Origin: Filobasidium wieringae
Lineage: Eukaryota; Basidiomycota; Tremellomycetes; Filobasidiales; Filobasidiaceae
Assembly: GCA_001600055.1 (NCBI GenBank)
Contig: BCIV01000002.1
Location: 996,287 to 1,060,286 of the forward strand
Direction: 5' to 3'
DNA length: 64,000 nucleotides
Shown here: positions 23,872 through 34,890 of the stretch, piece by piece
Layout of the letters: every line of letters begins with the position of its first letter
Numbering within the stretch: position 1 is the first letter of the stretch
Notes under the pieces: generated by a model
What the model was told of the DNA's origin: nothing
The model's input: only the letters and a program-made list of their open reading frames with translations
Databases searched by the model: none
Position numbers and translations under genes: made by a program

Positions 23872-25836
23872 ATGAGCAACTCTGGCCTACGGGGCACAAC
23901 CGCAGCTCAAGATACAGCAAGTCACCCCACCCCCTCACGCTCGATGCGACCTAACGACTGACCTCTACACTCCCCAGCGATTCAAAGATAAAGAATCGAA
24001 AGCTCTCAAGGGCACCAAGTTCCCTCCCGAGTTCGAAATCAAGGTGAGTTTAGCTAGCCTGGTCCAGTTCCGATCCCCCAGTTCCTGGTTGTTGAAACGC
24101 CATGTGCATGTGCTCGTGTGCGTGTACGTCGATCAGGTCGATATAAGAAAAGTCAACCTCTCCAGTACGTCCCACCCCCCACCCCGCACCCTTCAAAACC
24201 TCCCTCCCAAAAGAACCTTCTCATACTCACGGACCCCCCTTCATCTCGACGTACCAACCCAGTCATGCGTCCCTGGATCGCCAAGACCGTCACGGAACTC
24301 TCAGGGGTGGAGGACGACATCGTCATCGAATACACCATGGAAATGCTGGAAGATCCCGAGAAACCGGTTCGTCCGTCGTGTTCTCCTTTTTCGCTGATCA
24401 TTCCCGGCTGGAGGTTGATGACGGACGTGTTTCGGCGGGACTTGGACTTGGACTTGGACTTGGGGGTGGACAGATACCTGATCCGAAAAAGATGCAGATC
24501 TCCCTTGTGGGGTTCTTGAGTACGAACGTCGGTATCCCTTCTCTCCTCTTTTCTTCTTCTTGGCTGTTCTTCTCTCCTGACGCTCTTCCCTCCTGACGCT
24601 CTTCTCTCCTGACGCTCTTCCCTCCTGAACCTCTTCCCGTATTGAACAACCAACCAACCAACCAACCAACCAACCAACCACCCGCCCCAAACCCCAGGCC
24701 CCGGAATTCATGAAAAGACTATGGGACTTGCTCATAAGCGCATCCAATTCCCCCGGTGGGGTTCCCGCCGAGGTGAGTCCCCCTCCAGTTCTCCCCGTGG
24801 GTTTCACCACGCATCGAAATCTCATTCGTCTCTACCCTCCTCCTTTTTTTTCTTTTTAACTCGACCCCGACCATACGGCACGGCAGTTCATCGAAGCGAA
24901 GAAGAAGGAACTTTTGGCTCAACGGGAAGCCGACGCCAAGATGGCTGAGCGGATGCAAGGGAGGGGTGGACAGGGGGGACAGGGGACGAGGATCCACGCG
25001 GAGTTTTCGGGGGAGAGGAGGGGTGGGGGTGCTCCAGGTCAAGGTCAGGCTCAGGGTCAGGGGAGAGGGGATGGGTTCCGGGACGGGTTTAGGGACGGAT
25101 TCAGGGACGGGTTCAGGGATGGGGGGAGAGGTAGGGGGGGTCAGGGTGGGATGGGGAGGTACGATCGGAGAGAACGGTACGATTATTCGGGAGCGGGTGG
25201 ACGCGGTGGCGGTGGGGGTGGGGGGAGGGAACGGTCCCCCCCTCCTTCGAACCGCAGGAGATACTTTGATCAGGATCGGGAGAGGGATAATGGGTATGGC
25301 TCTAGGAGGAGGGAAGAGGAGGATCCTACTCGAGCCAGAGGGATGAGGGTAGACCCGGAGTACAGGGAGAGGAGGAGGAGACGATCGCCTTCCTTTTCCC
25401 GATCGAGATCCAGGTCCAGGTCCAGGTCCAGGTCGAGGTCCAGGTCGAGGACTCCACCCGTTAGGACGAGGAGGAGGGAAGGCGAGAGGGAGAAGCCGGA
25501 TCAGAGGTACAAGAGGGAACGTTCCGGTAGTCCCCCAAGACCGAGGAGGAGGTCCAGATCCAGGTCCGTCGCGGGGAAAAGAGGTGACGCGAGGGCCGGA
25601 TCGTCCACCCCTCCGATCACTCGACGAAGACCGGTCAGTCCGCGATCGGATCGGTCCAGGACACCTCCGAGGAGAAGAAGAGATTCAGAGTGAGCGCGCC
25701 CGATGCGGTGGGTCTTTTTCGTCTTGATCTGATCATGTTCACCCCCACCCACCCCTTGTCTAGTACCCCGCCGAGAAGAAAGAGATCGGTCAGTCGGTCC
25801 AGGTCAGAGAGTCGATCGGGTTCGGGGAGCCCGTGA
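23872..25836 (+). CDS. SRRM1/SRm160-like splicing factor, PWI domain and RS tail
   Basis: This is a 415-aa nuclear splicing coactivator in eight exons: 23872-23916, 23978-24043, 24137-24164, 24263-24366, 24474-24527, 24698-24772, 24887-25689, 25764-25836. The PWI domain occupies roughly residues 25-130, with RGTTAAQDTRF, the signature RPWIAKTVTEL, and the QISLVGFL and PEFMKRLWDLL helices. This follows human SRRM1 closely. A Gly/Arg-rich stretch with a GFRD repeat comes next, then an RS-rich tail. Intron 1 begins GCAAGT and needs GC-AG splicing to keep frame. The final intron (25690-25763) overlaps an in-frame stop, so retention would end the protein after RDSE. Introns 4-5 hold several short tandem repeats. 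Confidence 0.93.
24438..24681 (+). repeat. Cluster of intronic short tandem repeats
   Basis: Three arrays lie in two neighbouring SRRM1 introns. ACTTGG is repeated about four times at 24438-24463. A 16-18 bp unit containing CTCCTGACGCTCTT is repeated about four times at 24570-24637. CAAC/CCAA is repeated about eight times at 24646-24681. The last two sit in the same 170-bp intron, just upstream of the acceptor at 24697. Confidence 0.85.
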
Positions 25837-26593
25837 GTCAGGGCTTGGAATGTTGGGACGGTTGTATCTCGCTAGTCCATGTCGATCGGGATGATATGTT
25901 CGCTCGTTCGGAAACTCAATTCGAGGACTTTGATCGTCGAATACACCTCGTCAAAGGAACGCACTACCATTCCTTGCTATTCCGCAGGTAAGAAACGAGA
26001 CCTTTTTACAATCATCATGATCATGGACAACAAAATTCGAAAGACATCTGGGTCCCCTTCCCTCTGAACAAGAAGCATTCCTCGCTTAAAACGAGCGCAA
26101 CGAGCCTTCAGATGAGCACCGGAATGATGGGCCAATGATGATGCTTCGTGAAGTGCCGCGTCTCGCACCGTCAAGCTATATTGCGGGTTTCATTCGGTCC
26201 ACAGGATCGACCTCGTCCTCGGCGAGGTCGTATGTCAGATTTGCATGGTTTGGAGGTACGGCAGCACTGACGGACGATGTTGTTTTTTTTGAATTTGCAA
26301 TACCTGCAATGCCGGACATAGCTCTTGCTAGAGAGAGTAGAACTGGCCTGTAGCTTTTGACCTCGGAACGTGCAGTTCGCTCACACCACGGCCGATCGTT
26401 TTCGCATGCTATTTCCATATCAGGTACAACAGAGGTAAGAATATCAGGGTATATCGTGATTCCCGGAAATGGTCGTAAATGTTTTGCGTTCGTTAAAGAT
26501 GACTGGGTTGAAGGTTGTGCTTGTCCTCAAAGATTTAAATTGTGTGCCTTCCGTATAGATCGTAGGAGAGTGTTTGGGCGAGCAGACCATAGC
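25837..26593. other. Spacer between convergent SRRM1 and Elongin C
   Basis: It contains the 3' UTRs of two convergent genes. Only short open frames are present and none is recognisable. A perfect small hairpin (CGACCTCG / CGAGGTCG, 7-nt loop) lies at about 26209-26231. It could belong to a transcript end, but nothing proves it. Confidence 0.4.
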
Positions 26594-27130
26594 TTATGCT
26601 TCCATGAAGTCGGCTGCCATCAATCTGAAGTGTAACGAAAGCGAGCTTAGATCAGCCCAAGCCGAACGCAGAACTTGAAACCATATTACGCTACTCACAG
26701 TTCCAGCGCCAATTCCGGTTCTATCCTCTCACTGAAATCCTCCGTGATCTCCTTCTGAGCCACATCCTTGTAAGTATGCTTGAAATGTAGGTATTCGACT
26801 ATTTTGGCGACGATTATGCCTCTGTAGTCTAGTTTGATGGTCTGGGTTGCTGATTCTGCGAATGCGGCTGAGGGCGAGAGGGGAGATGATTAGCGACATA
26901 TGATTGATTACGAGGTCGAGAACGACGGAACTCGCCTGATTCGTCCAATGAATCCTTGATCACCCCGCTCCCTAGAGCTATAACTTTACTGTTTGGAAAA
27001 GATGCTTTGATTAGGAAGAGGAATGGAGACGAGAGTTACTGGAGATGACTCACGGGATGACGAATGAGAATCCATCGATTGAATTTATCCTAACCCAGCC
27101 TTGTTGCAGATCGTTCGAAAGAGAGGACAT
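26594..27130 (-). CDS. Elongin C
   Basis: This is a 109-aa Skp1/BTB-fold protein, the adaptor of elongin-cullin ubiquitin ligases. Four exons (27130-27054, 26988-26936, 26867-26699, 26624-26594) sum to exactly 110 codons. The protein starts MSSLSNDLQQGWVRINS and continues with the DGFSFVIP strand, the IALGSGVIKDSLDES helix and the conserved EYLHFKHTYKD segment. It ends ELLMAADFMEA, as in Elongin C. Each exon is too short to stand out as an open frame, so the gene is easily missed. The second intron (26935-26868) starts with GCGAGT, and reading frame and homology both require it, so it is a GC-AG intron. It is divergent from CBP3, with 237 bp between start codons. Confidence 0.93.
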
Positions 27131-27367
27131 CAGGGAATCAGTCTAGCAGGTGCACAATACTGAATGTGGAACGTTATGAGTGGAAGGAACGGTTGAAGTA
27201 TACGATCATCGACATCACTCGAGATGGTTGAGATGGTTTATCAACTAAAAGCAAAGCGCGGTTTGCGCTTGTCATCGAAAGATCAAGCTTCACTTTCGAT
27301 CGATTTCAACCTCGAGACAGCTGAACCGTTCCACCGACATACTCCAAACACTCAGCTAACAACCACC

Positions 27368-28530
27368 ATGTCGTTCTCAAAAATATCTCCAATCGCTAGA
27401 CAGGCGTCATCTTCCCTGGCCTCCCGTTTACCCCGCTCTTCGAGCTCGAGAATCGCCTTCAATGCTTCCACCAGCCCGATTCTGTCCCGATCCTACGCCT
27501 CTGACAAACCTCCTCTCTCCTCTGAACCACTTCCTGCACCTCGACCAATCTACCCTCCTCCAACGAACCCTTTCCAGCCCCCACCTCAGTCTTCGCCATC
27601 CAATTCGAGCACTCAGCAGACCGGAACGCAACACTCACCCTTGAAAGTCAGCATCGTCAAAGCTTTGGCAAAGCTGATGGGTTACAACAGTCGAAGTGTC
27701 ACGGCTATCAGAGAGACGGGGAACATGTGCGGTGCAATAGTTAGAGCCGTTGAGAGGGATCACGACTTCTGGTACAATGGTTCGTTGTCTTCGTACTGAT
27801 CTCCCGTTCGATCTGATCTAACTCCGCCTTCACTTGCTGCTGGTTAGAATGCGCCTTGGCCCCAACTTATCAGACCTTCTTCCAGCTTCATCTCTTATAC
27901 CTGCTCCTCCTGCTTCCCCGTCTTCGATCCCTACCCAACCCAACCTCGCTTCCAGGAACCTCCAACCCCCCTTCGCAAACTTACCAAACCGAGCTCCTCA
28001 CACACTTCTTCGCTCTCGCCGAAAACCAAATGCGTCTCACTCTCGGTGAAGGTGAGAGAGAACGAGTGGTCAAAAAGTACATGAAGGAGATGGGGGAACA
28101 GTGGAAAGGTGCTGGGGTCGGGTTCGATTATGCCATTGCGATCGGACAAGAATTGCCCGAACTTTCTGCTCCTCCCCGAGCACCGGGAATGGATCAGGGG
28201 GACGTACTAGGGGGAGACTCGGAATTGGCCGCTTGGGTATGGAGGAACTTGTTTGCCGCTAGGTACTCGGATCTCCCAACGGATTTCACCCCTTCTGCTC
28301 CCTCTTCTACACCTACCGATTCCTCCCCTACCGATCCTGCTTCTCCCATAACCCATCTCAAACTCCCAACCCATTTGTCGGCAGTTGTCACTTTCATAAG
28401 GAAAGAACTACACCGATTGGATCAGCTTGAGAATGAGGATATCATGCAAGGACGGATCGGAGAGTTTGGGCGGGTCAAGGAGAATGGAACGAAAAGGGGT
28501 GCAGGCGAGGAGACAGTAGATGGAGCTTGA
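27368..28530 (+). CDS. Ubiquinol-cytochrome c reductase assembly chaperone (Cbp3/UQCC1)
   Basis: This is a 364-aa mitochondrial protein from two exons (27368-27779, 27848-28530). It is predicted to bind newly made cytochrome b with Cbp6 during complex III assembly. The N-terminus is Ser/Arg-rich without acids for about 45 residues, a good presequence, and a Pro-rich linker follows. The chaperone domain starts near residue 90 with the KALAKLMGYNSRS segment. It shows the ECALAPTYQTFFQLH motif directly after the intron, then an ENQMRLTLG...KKYMKEM helix and LAAWVWRNLFA. The C-terminus includes a helical segment around VVTFIRKELHRLDQL. The ATG at 27368 was preferred over the in-frame 27224, since the presequence begins there. 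Confidence 0.92.
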
Positions 28531-28614
28531 TGGATGGTGAACTGACGAAGATATAGACTGATGGCATGTTCGAATAATATACGACTTGTACAACTGGGAA
28601 AAGATCGATCATGA

Positions 28615-30210
28615 TTACGCATGACCGTTCAAAGACGATTTCTCCTCATTCACCATTTCTAGAGTACCCTCGGTTACGTCTAGCTTGTCCTCTACTTTCT
28701 CGAGGACCATCTCTTTCTCCTCATAATGCCAAAGCTCCTTCGCTCTTCCTGTCAGCACGGCAGCAATCGCGATCCCAAGTATTAGCCCAGTCCCGCCCAG
28801 GAGCATCCACAACGGCAGGAAAATGGTTGGCTCAAGACCCAATCCCAACGAAGAGCCAATAAACGCTCCGAACAGGCCGGAATGAAAGATCGGTTTGCTG
28901 GATCTGGGTATGTCCCTACTACGGAGGAGAAAGTATCCAGGCAGACAAGGGGTTTTGATCAGATTGAGTGAGGTCTGCTCTGCCTGCAGAACGGGAGCTT
29001 TGTCGCTCTCGATGACCGGAACAAGGTTGTCAGGTATCTCTGGTTGTTCGAACCTTTCTATCATGTACAACTGATGAATAGGTAATGAGCGGATATCACC
29101 GAAACAGGTTTGCTGAAGCGACTTACTGGCAGGATCGCTCGTTCCAAGATGAAGCCGAGGGAGAACAACATCAGGGTGGACGATCCGGCCGGTCCAAGTA
29201 GCTGTAGGTCCGATATCCACGTTGTCCACCCCTCAATTCCCCCGCTAGTCGTACTCTGGCTCTTTCCGTCCGAGGGCTTTTTTGTACGGCTCGAGCCTGC
29301 GTCTGATGTGTAGGTAGCGATTCCGACTACAGCAACGAATGCCATCTGGAAGAGCCACGAGGTTCACAAAGCTTTTCAGTATAGTTGACCGACACCTCCG
29401 AACGATGCTGCTTACCAGAAAGAGAAATACAGTGCCGAAGGCTTTCCGGAACACTACTGGCTTCTCATGTAGCTTGCTCCCTAGCATGACAACCAACAAG
29501 GCCAAGAGACCTGGCCAACCAAAAGACTCCTCGTTCGCTTCCAGAAAGCACGCAGCGGTCAAACCGACAGTCAGCACGAGACTGATCAAATGTCTTCCGA
29601 AAGCAGAGAAGAACGTGGGCTCGGACCCGGATCGTGAGACTGTCATTTCTGCAAGCCCAGAGCTATGTAGCCTCAGCACAGCAGCATCAGGGTGTATCCA
29701 ATAGACGATCTTGAAGCAGGGGTCGGAATATCAGAACGAAAGCGATATGTAGTATCGTATCCTTGCGACTTACTTCGCTGAGGGGCATCGTTAAAAACAT
29801 TGCCAACAAAGTGAATAAAATCCCATCGAATAATCCAACTTTAGTCTTCCACCATAGAGCGGTGGATACTGCCTGTACGCATATGCTCAAGCCCAATAGA
29901 CTTCCGGCTACATATAAGTAGATATTATCAGGCTTCGCTTCTACCTCAGCTTTCTGATGGAGCTCTGGCTGTTGTATAAGTCGGCATGCTTTCGAAGTCA
30001 CGTGAACCTAACAAGATACAACATAGGAGCATAAGATCAGATGAAAAGTAAAGTAAGTGTCAAGCTTGCCGCACTCACCCTCAATTGTGATCGACTGGAC
30101 CATGCGATTGCCGTCCAGATAGCGATATTGATAGCGACTTTCGCAGGGAGATGAGATTGCAAGGGTCGGGCTGCTAGGAGAGCTTCCAAAACACAGGTCC
30201 AGATATCCAT
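28615..30210 (-). CDS. Orphan multi-pass membrane protein, 444 aa
   Basis: I do not recognise the family. Five exons (30210-30079, 30007-29774, 29709-29416, 29345-29127, 29070-28615) all break in phase 0 and sum to 445 codons. Seven to nine hydrophobic segments are visible, among them SLLGLSICVQAVSTALWW, the LISLVLTVGLTAACF region and a glycine-rich pair near the C-terminus (FIGSSLGLGLEP, GTGLILGIAIAAVL). The tail is short and charged, probably cytosolic. An all-phase-0 exon set is unusual in this window and suggests an old, modular gene. Its start lies 240 bp downstream of the end of ARP2 on the same strand. Confidence 0.75.
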
Positions 30211-30450
30211 GATGGCAAGGAATCAATTCCTATAAGCGGCGGGAACGAGATTCGGCCATTGAAATAGAGCCCAGGTAGATGACCATAGATAAGATCTGCC
30301 ATCTCTGACGAATATGCGTTTCTCGGTTATCCGCGAGAAAGCTGTGCAAACGCGAATTGCCTATTTCATCCTCTTTTTGCATCACACAGGCGCATTCACG
30401 AATTAAACTGATACAACCAAGGACTGCCCGATCTCTCCGTCATGCCGAAC

Positions 30451-32014
30451 TCAGTCCCCCCGTCCGAGTCTCTCCAGCGCCCTGACCAAACCCTGCTCCT
30501 CGACATCGGCCCTGGACACCCAGAACTCATCTCGGCTCTTCATGATATCAGCCAAGACGGCTCCTCCAAGGAAGACCATATGTTTTCTCCTGGGAGGATC
30601 CTCGATCTTGATCTTGAAGTTCTGTTGTACAAGATAAACGTGACCAAGATTAGTACCCTTCGTGTTGTCGTTATTGGCTTCGCTCGCACCTTTAGCCTCT
30701 CAGCATTTCCACCCAAAACCCTAGTGAGGTATAGCTGCTTCATTTCCTTTTCCAGTCGACTGGGCAATCCTGGGTACATGCTTGATCCTCCAGAAAGAAC
30801 GACATGCTTGTAAAGCTCCGTTCGGGTATCAACTGGAGCTTGCTGAATAGTTTGGAACAAAAGCTCTGCACAAATAACATAGGTTTAGCACTTTAGAATG
30901 TGCGTAGTAAAGTCTTGGACCACGTACCGGCCATTCCAGGTTGTTCTACGTCGACAAGATGAGGTTGGAACATGCATTCCGGTGCCTCGTACCTCTCGGA
31001 TCCGACCTTGATCACTCGTCCGTCCGGAAGCTGTCGTGTCAGATTAAGTATCCATGAGCATAAGATGAGGAAACAGCAAACATCACATGTGACTAACCGT
31101 GTAGCTCTCCACCAAAGTAGTTGTCTCTTCAGACAACCTCTTGTCCATGTCAAGGTCATAACTGATAGTTGTAATCCGCCTTAGTGGGATCCTCAATACG
31201 AATCGTCTACCACTTTCTGTCTTACCTCACGTAACAAAGAGCCTCTTTGATCCCTCTGACAGTCTCAAAATCTGCCGTCCTCTCGAATGCGTAACCCCTC
31301 ATTAAGAGCAACTTGATCAGATAACGGGTCACATCTCTTCCTGCGACATCGAGTCTTTTAGTGAGGTGAGGGAGAGCGAATCCATCGTATACTGGGACGA
31401 TATGAGTGACACCGTCACCAGAATCGACGACTACTCCTGTCTGAAGACCTGTTACCGAAATCATCCAACGGTCAGTAATGAAGAGAAACGGTCAGGCGAG
31501 CATGAAACGTACCCTGAGCATATAAAGTCAAGACGGCTTGAATAGCCACGTAAACCCCTCCAAATCCGTATTGTTCGAACATGACTTCACACATCCTCAT
31601 CCTATTCGTCTTGGGGTTCATAGGAGGCTCTGTCAACAAGACCTTCCTTCCTTGGGTGTCCACCTTCATCTTCTCGTTGAACGTGTAGTCCCATAGATGT
31701 TGCATGTCTTCCCAGTTCTTAACGATTCCGTGTTCCATTGGGTGGGACATCTGAAGGAAAGATCGGTTGGCGGAAGCTTCGTCTCCAATCATCAGATCCT
31801 TGATCTGAGTAGAACCGGAACGTTCTTCGGCTCGAAGGATAGGTCGACCGACGATAGAAGGGAACACATGAGCAGGGAAGTTTTGACCTGTGATCGGCAA
31901 GTGGAACGATTCAGCTAAAGGAGCGAAGGTGTCGACCTGGTTTTAATTACCGGCAAAACCAGCTTTCACAAAACCGGTACCGTTATCTACTACGAGAGGT
32001 ACTGAGGAGTCCAT
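30451..32014 (-). CDS. ARP2: Actin-related protein 2 (Arp2/3 complex)
   Basis: This is the Arp2 subunit of the branched-actin nucleator. The first exon (32014-31951) carries the phosphate-1 loop [14 protein letters not shown] and splices to [15 protein letters not shown]. Other family features are the phosphate-2 motif [13 protein letters not shown], the Arp2-type segment [19 protein letters not shown], and [20 protein letters not shown]. The last exon encodes [14 protein letters not shown] and ends RLGRGD. The length of about 390 residues is normal. The gene has about eight exons; I checked exons 1-2 and the 3' junctions but not every internal boundary. Confidence 0.95.
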
Positions 32015-32584
32015 CTTTGCTTTCTATAGTTAACACAGGCGGATTCGTCCTGTATGTCAGTCAAGTTAGCTACCGAATCGAATGGAGGACTTGTCGAGAT
32101 ATTGTTTAACTCACTCGTGAAAGCTACCGTCAATATGAGGATATGATATAGGCTTTACTTTGCCTGTGTATGCAGTGATCGATCAGGTTGCAGGTTGAAG
32201 GGTTCGTTCTATGAACGCAGGTGAGCTGGTCGATACGTCACTCAGCCATCACAGGACGCGCAGCACCGCGGATTGGACTCAAGGCAGTGTTCGGCATTCC
32301 TGGTCGACGAATTAGGCTGCTACCATCTTGCACAAAGCACAAACTATTCATCCCAAGCGAATTCTAGCGATCATCGGATATATAGGTCTTCTCTTCTCAA
32401 CATGCAAGTCACAACATTACGTCGCGTCGCAAAGCCATCGCCTCTAACTTCCTCTCGATCGTCCGTCTACCTTCTCCTTTTCTCTCGGAAACAGCAATCC
32501 AAGAGTCCAACAAGAACACCTCTTCAAGGGATCTCACATCAGACGATTTCATGCATCTCTCATTCTCTCCTCTAAAAAGTTCTT

Positions 32585-33674
32585 CAAGAACACTATAAAC
32601 AATCGTAAAGCATCCCAGATAATCAGTATTTGATCACGCGCAACCGGTCCCCACACGTTTGTCCACTCACAGCAGGAGTCTCGGACGAACGGGTGTTCAA
32701 GATCAAAGCAACAATAAGTCCGTAAAGACCCAAAACCTCGGCGAAAATGAGGATCAAGATCTAAACATGACACATTGCACGAGAAATTAGCCTTCCCATT
32801 CGTTCATTCTGACCTTTTCGTTGTTTGGAGACTAACCATTCCGACGAACAACCTGGGCTGTTGAGCGGTACCCCTAACACCAGCATCTCCTACGATTCCG
32901 ATGGCAAATCCAGCAGCCAAACCGGCAAGACCAACAGACATTCCCGCTCCGAGCTGGATAAATCCGGTGTACAATGGCATGGGGGATTGCAGATCACCCG
33001 AGATAAGGACGGAGACGACCAAACCGTACTGTGATATTGTGCACAAGTCCGAGTTAGATATTTGCGCTGGACTTCTAACGGGATCGTAGTCAAACTTACA
33101 ATGGCGATAATACCAGCCATAATGACGGGGACAACACACTTCATCATCAAATCCGGACGGAGGATTGACATGGCGGAGATACCGACACCGGACTTGGCAG
33201 TACCGTAAGCTGCTCCGATACCTAAGATGCACCGATAGAGTTTTTAGCACGTGAGCCAATGAGACGTGGACAAGAAAAAGACTGACAGGTAAGGGAAATA
33301 GCAGCTACTACTCCCTGTATGATTTTGATGTGCCCGGGTGATTGATTAAATCAGGTGCGTATTTGAGCAAGGCGATCGTTGTCAGACAAGGTGCGAGACA
33401 AAGGGTGAGAAGAGGTCCATTTGTTAAGAGAGGTAAATGATGTCATGGGGGGTGCGGGTGATTTTGAGGTATTGAGGAGCGTAGAAAGCACACAAAGCAA
33501 TCAGCTAGAGCCTTGATTTGAACGCATGGATTCGTTTGTGAGACTAACCAAAGACCCAAAGAAGGGTGCTGAGTAACATAGGTGAAGAGGCTTATCAGCT
33601 TGCAATTCCGATATGTTCAGAGATTATTTGGACGACTCACCATAGACGGGGCACAAAGGAGAGATCTCGGACAT
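32585..33674 (-). CDS. VMA3: V-ATPase proteolipid subunit c
   Basis: This is a 164-aa, four-helix ring subunit of the vacuolar proton pump. Seven exons close: 33674-33641, 33568-33549, 33314-33287, 33221-33100, 33028-32837, 32760-32671 and a 9-nt last exon 32593-32585. It begins [16 protein letters not shown], contains the KSGVGISAM and [17 protein letters not shown] segments, and has the essential glutamate in [17 protein letters not shown] of helix 4. If the last intron is not removed, the frame reads on to a stop at 32624, giving a different 15-residue tail. The spliced form (ending ETPACS) has normal length and is preferred. Exons 2 and 3 are only 20 and 28 nt. Confidence 0.94.
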
Positions 33675-34890
33675 CTTGATTCTAGTGTTTGTTTCTGTGA
33701 ATTCAGAATTCAATGAGGTCGAGAGTGATATATGCGGCGAAAGATCGAAAGTCGAGGAAAGAACGTTTGATAGGATATGACGAAAATGAGCAGAAGAAAA
33801 GGGAACGAGATCAGTTCCTGCGCGGATGATTGGCTTGTGGCGACGAGTTGCAAGTTGATTACTGACTTCTGAGATACCTCGGTGGTGTAGAAGGATTGTC
33901 TGTGACCTATGTGATCGTGTCGAGGCAACGTCTCGAACGATGATGAATGATGATGATGGGAGGCGTATATTCACGAGGTTGATTGCTGTCGATCGAAATC
34001 GCTTTCTCACGCGTTGCCGTCGTTCAGCTCGCGCACGTCCGAGCGAGTTTCAGCATGGTAAAGATAGGGGTAAGGTTGTTCGGTACAGTTTAGCCTAGAA
34101 TACAGTCTGGAACTTCCTTCTGGTACTTCCTGAACCCCTCTTTGCTACACTTAGGTACCACCAGCCATAATTTTCTTGATTGTGCATGGCTATTCCCATC
34201 ACATGCTCTGGTCTAAGACCCGCAGATTATATAGCAGTCATAGCATATTTCTCTTTAACCATTATCATCCAGTGGAGGGTTACGTGTTTTGGTCATGACT
34301 TAATCCCAGCCTTGTTAATATGTTTCCTGTTCCTCTTGCATGTGTTCATCTAGTTCAGAGACTCTCTCATTCAATGTGGAGGTTTTCTCGGCGAGAACAA
34401 CCCGGGAATTACAACCAGATCCAGATCGATACCACGCTCACGGAGCCGGTATAATGTGGATTGACATCGCTGTCGTCACAAGTGAAATCATGTCCGATAG
34501 GTGAGTGATTTGGTGGCTTTGCTCGCTAGACTCTGACATAGATATCCAACTTTTTACCGGAGGTGCGGAGCTTGCCCGCCACCAGAAGCACCTTCACTGA
34601 TTACTCGTCTGTTCATCAACTCCCGTCGAATCGAATTCGTAGATACCCTCTTTCGTGATCGAAGTCCCGCTTGACAACATTGTATTAGCTTCTAGTGTCA
34701 TCACTAGCGTAACTTCCTCCTGGTTCCCACTCTCGTCCTCATGCTTGCAGCTTCCCGACTCTGATCTTCAAACACTGTGGTCGATGAAACATGATGTTTA
34801 TCGAGCTGCACAAGGGACCAGCACGATACAAGCTTTGTGAATGCCATAATTATACAATCTGGTAGTTTCGTTAAATTATAAGTCGTAAAT
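33675..34890. other. 1.2-kb spacer without recognisable gene
   Basis: It includes the VMA3 promoter and the 3' flank of the next minus-strand gene. Short frames such as 34655-34840 on the plus strand have no domain and no credible splice partners. No tRNA-like B box, terminal repeats or tandem arrays were seen. Confidence 0.4.

Noticed and set aside
24153..24825. Minus-strand frames opposite SRRM1 rich in Trp, Gly, Arg and Lys
   Set aside because: They cross SRRM1 introns and tandem repeats; the plus strand reads a conserved PWI domain through short exons.
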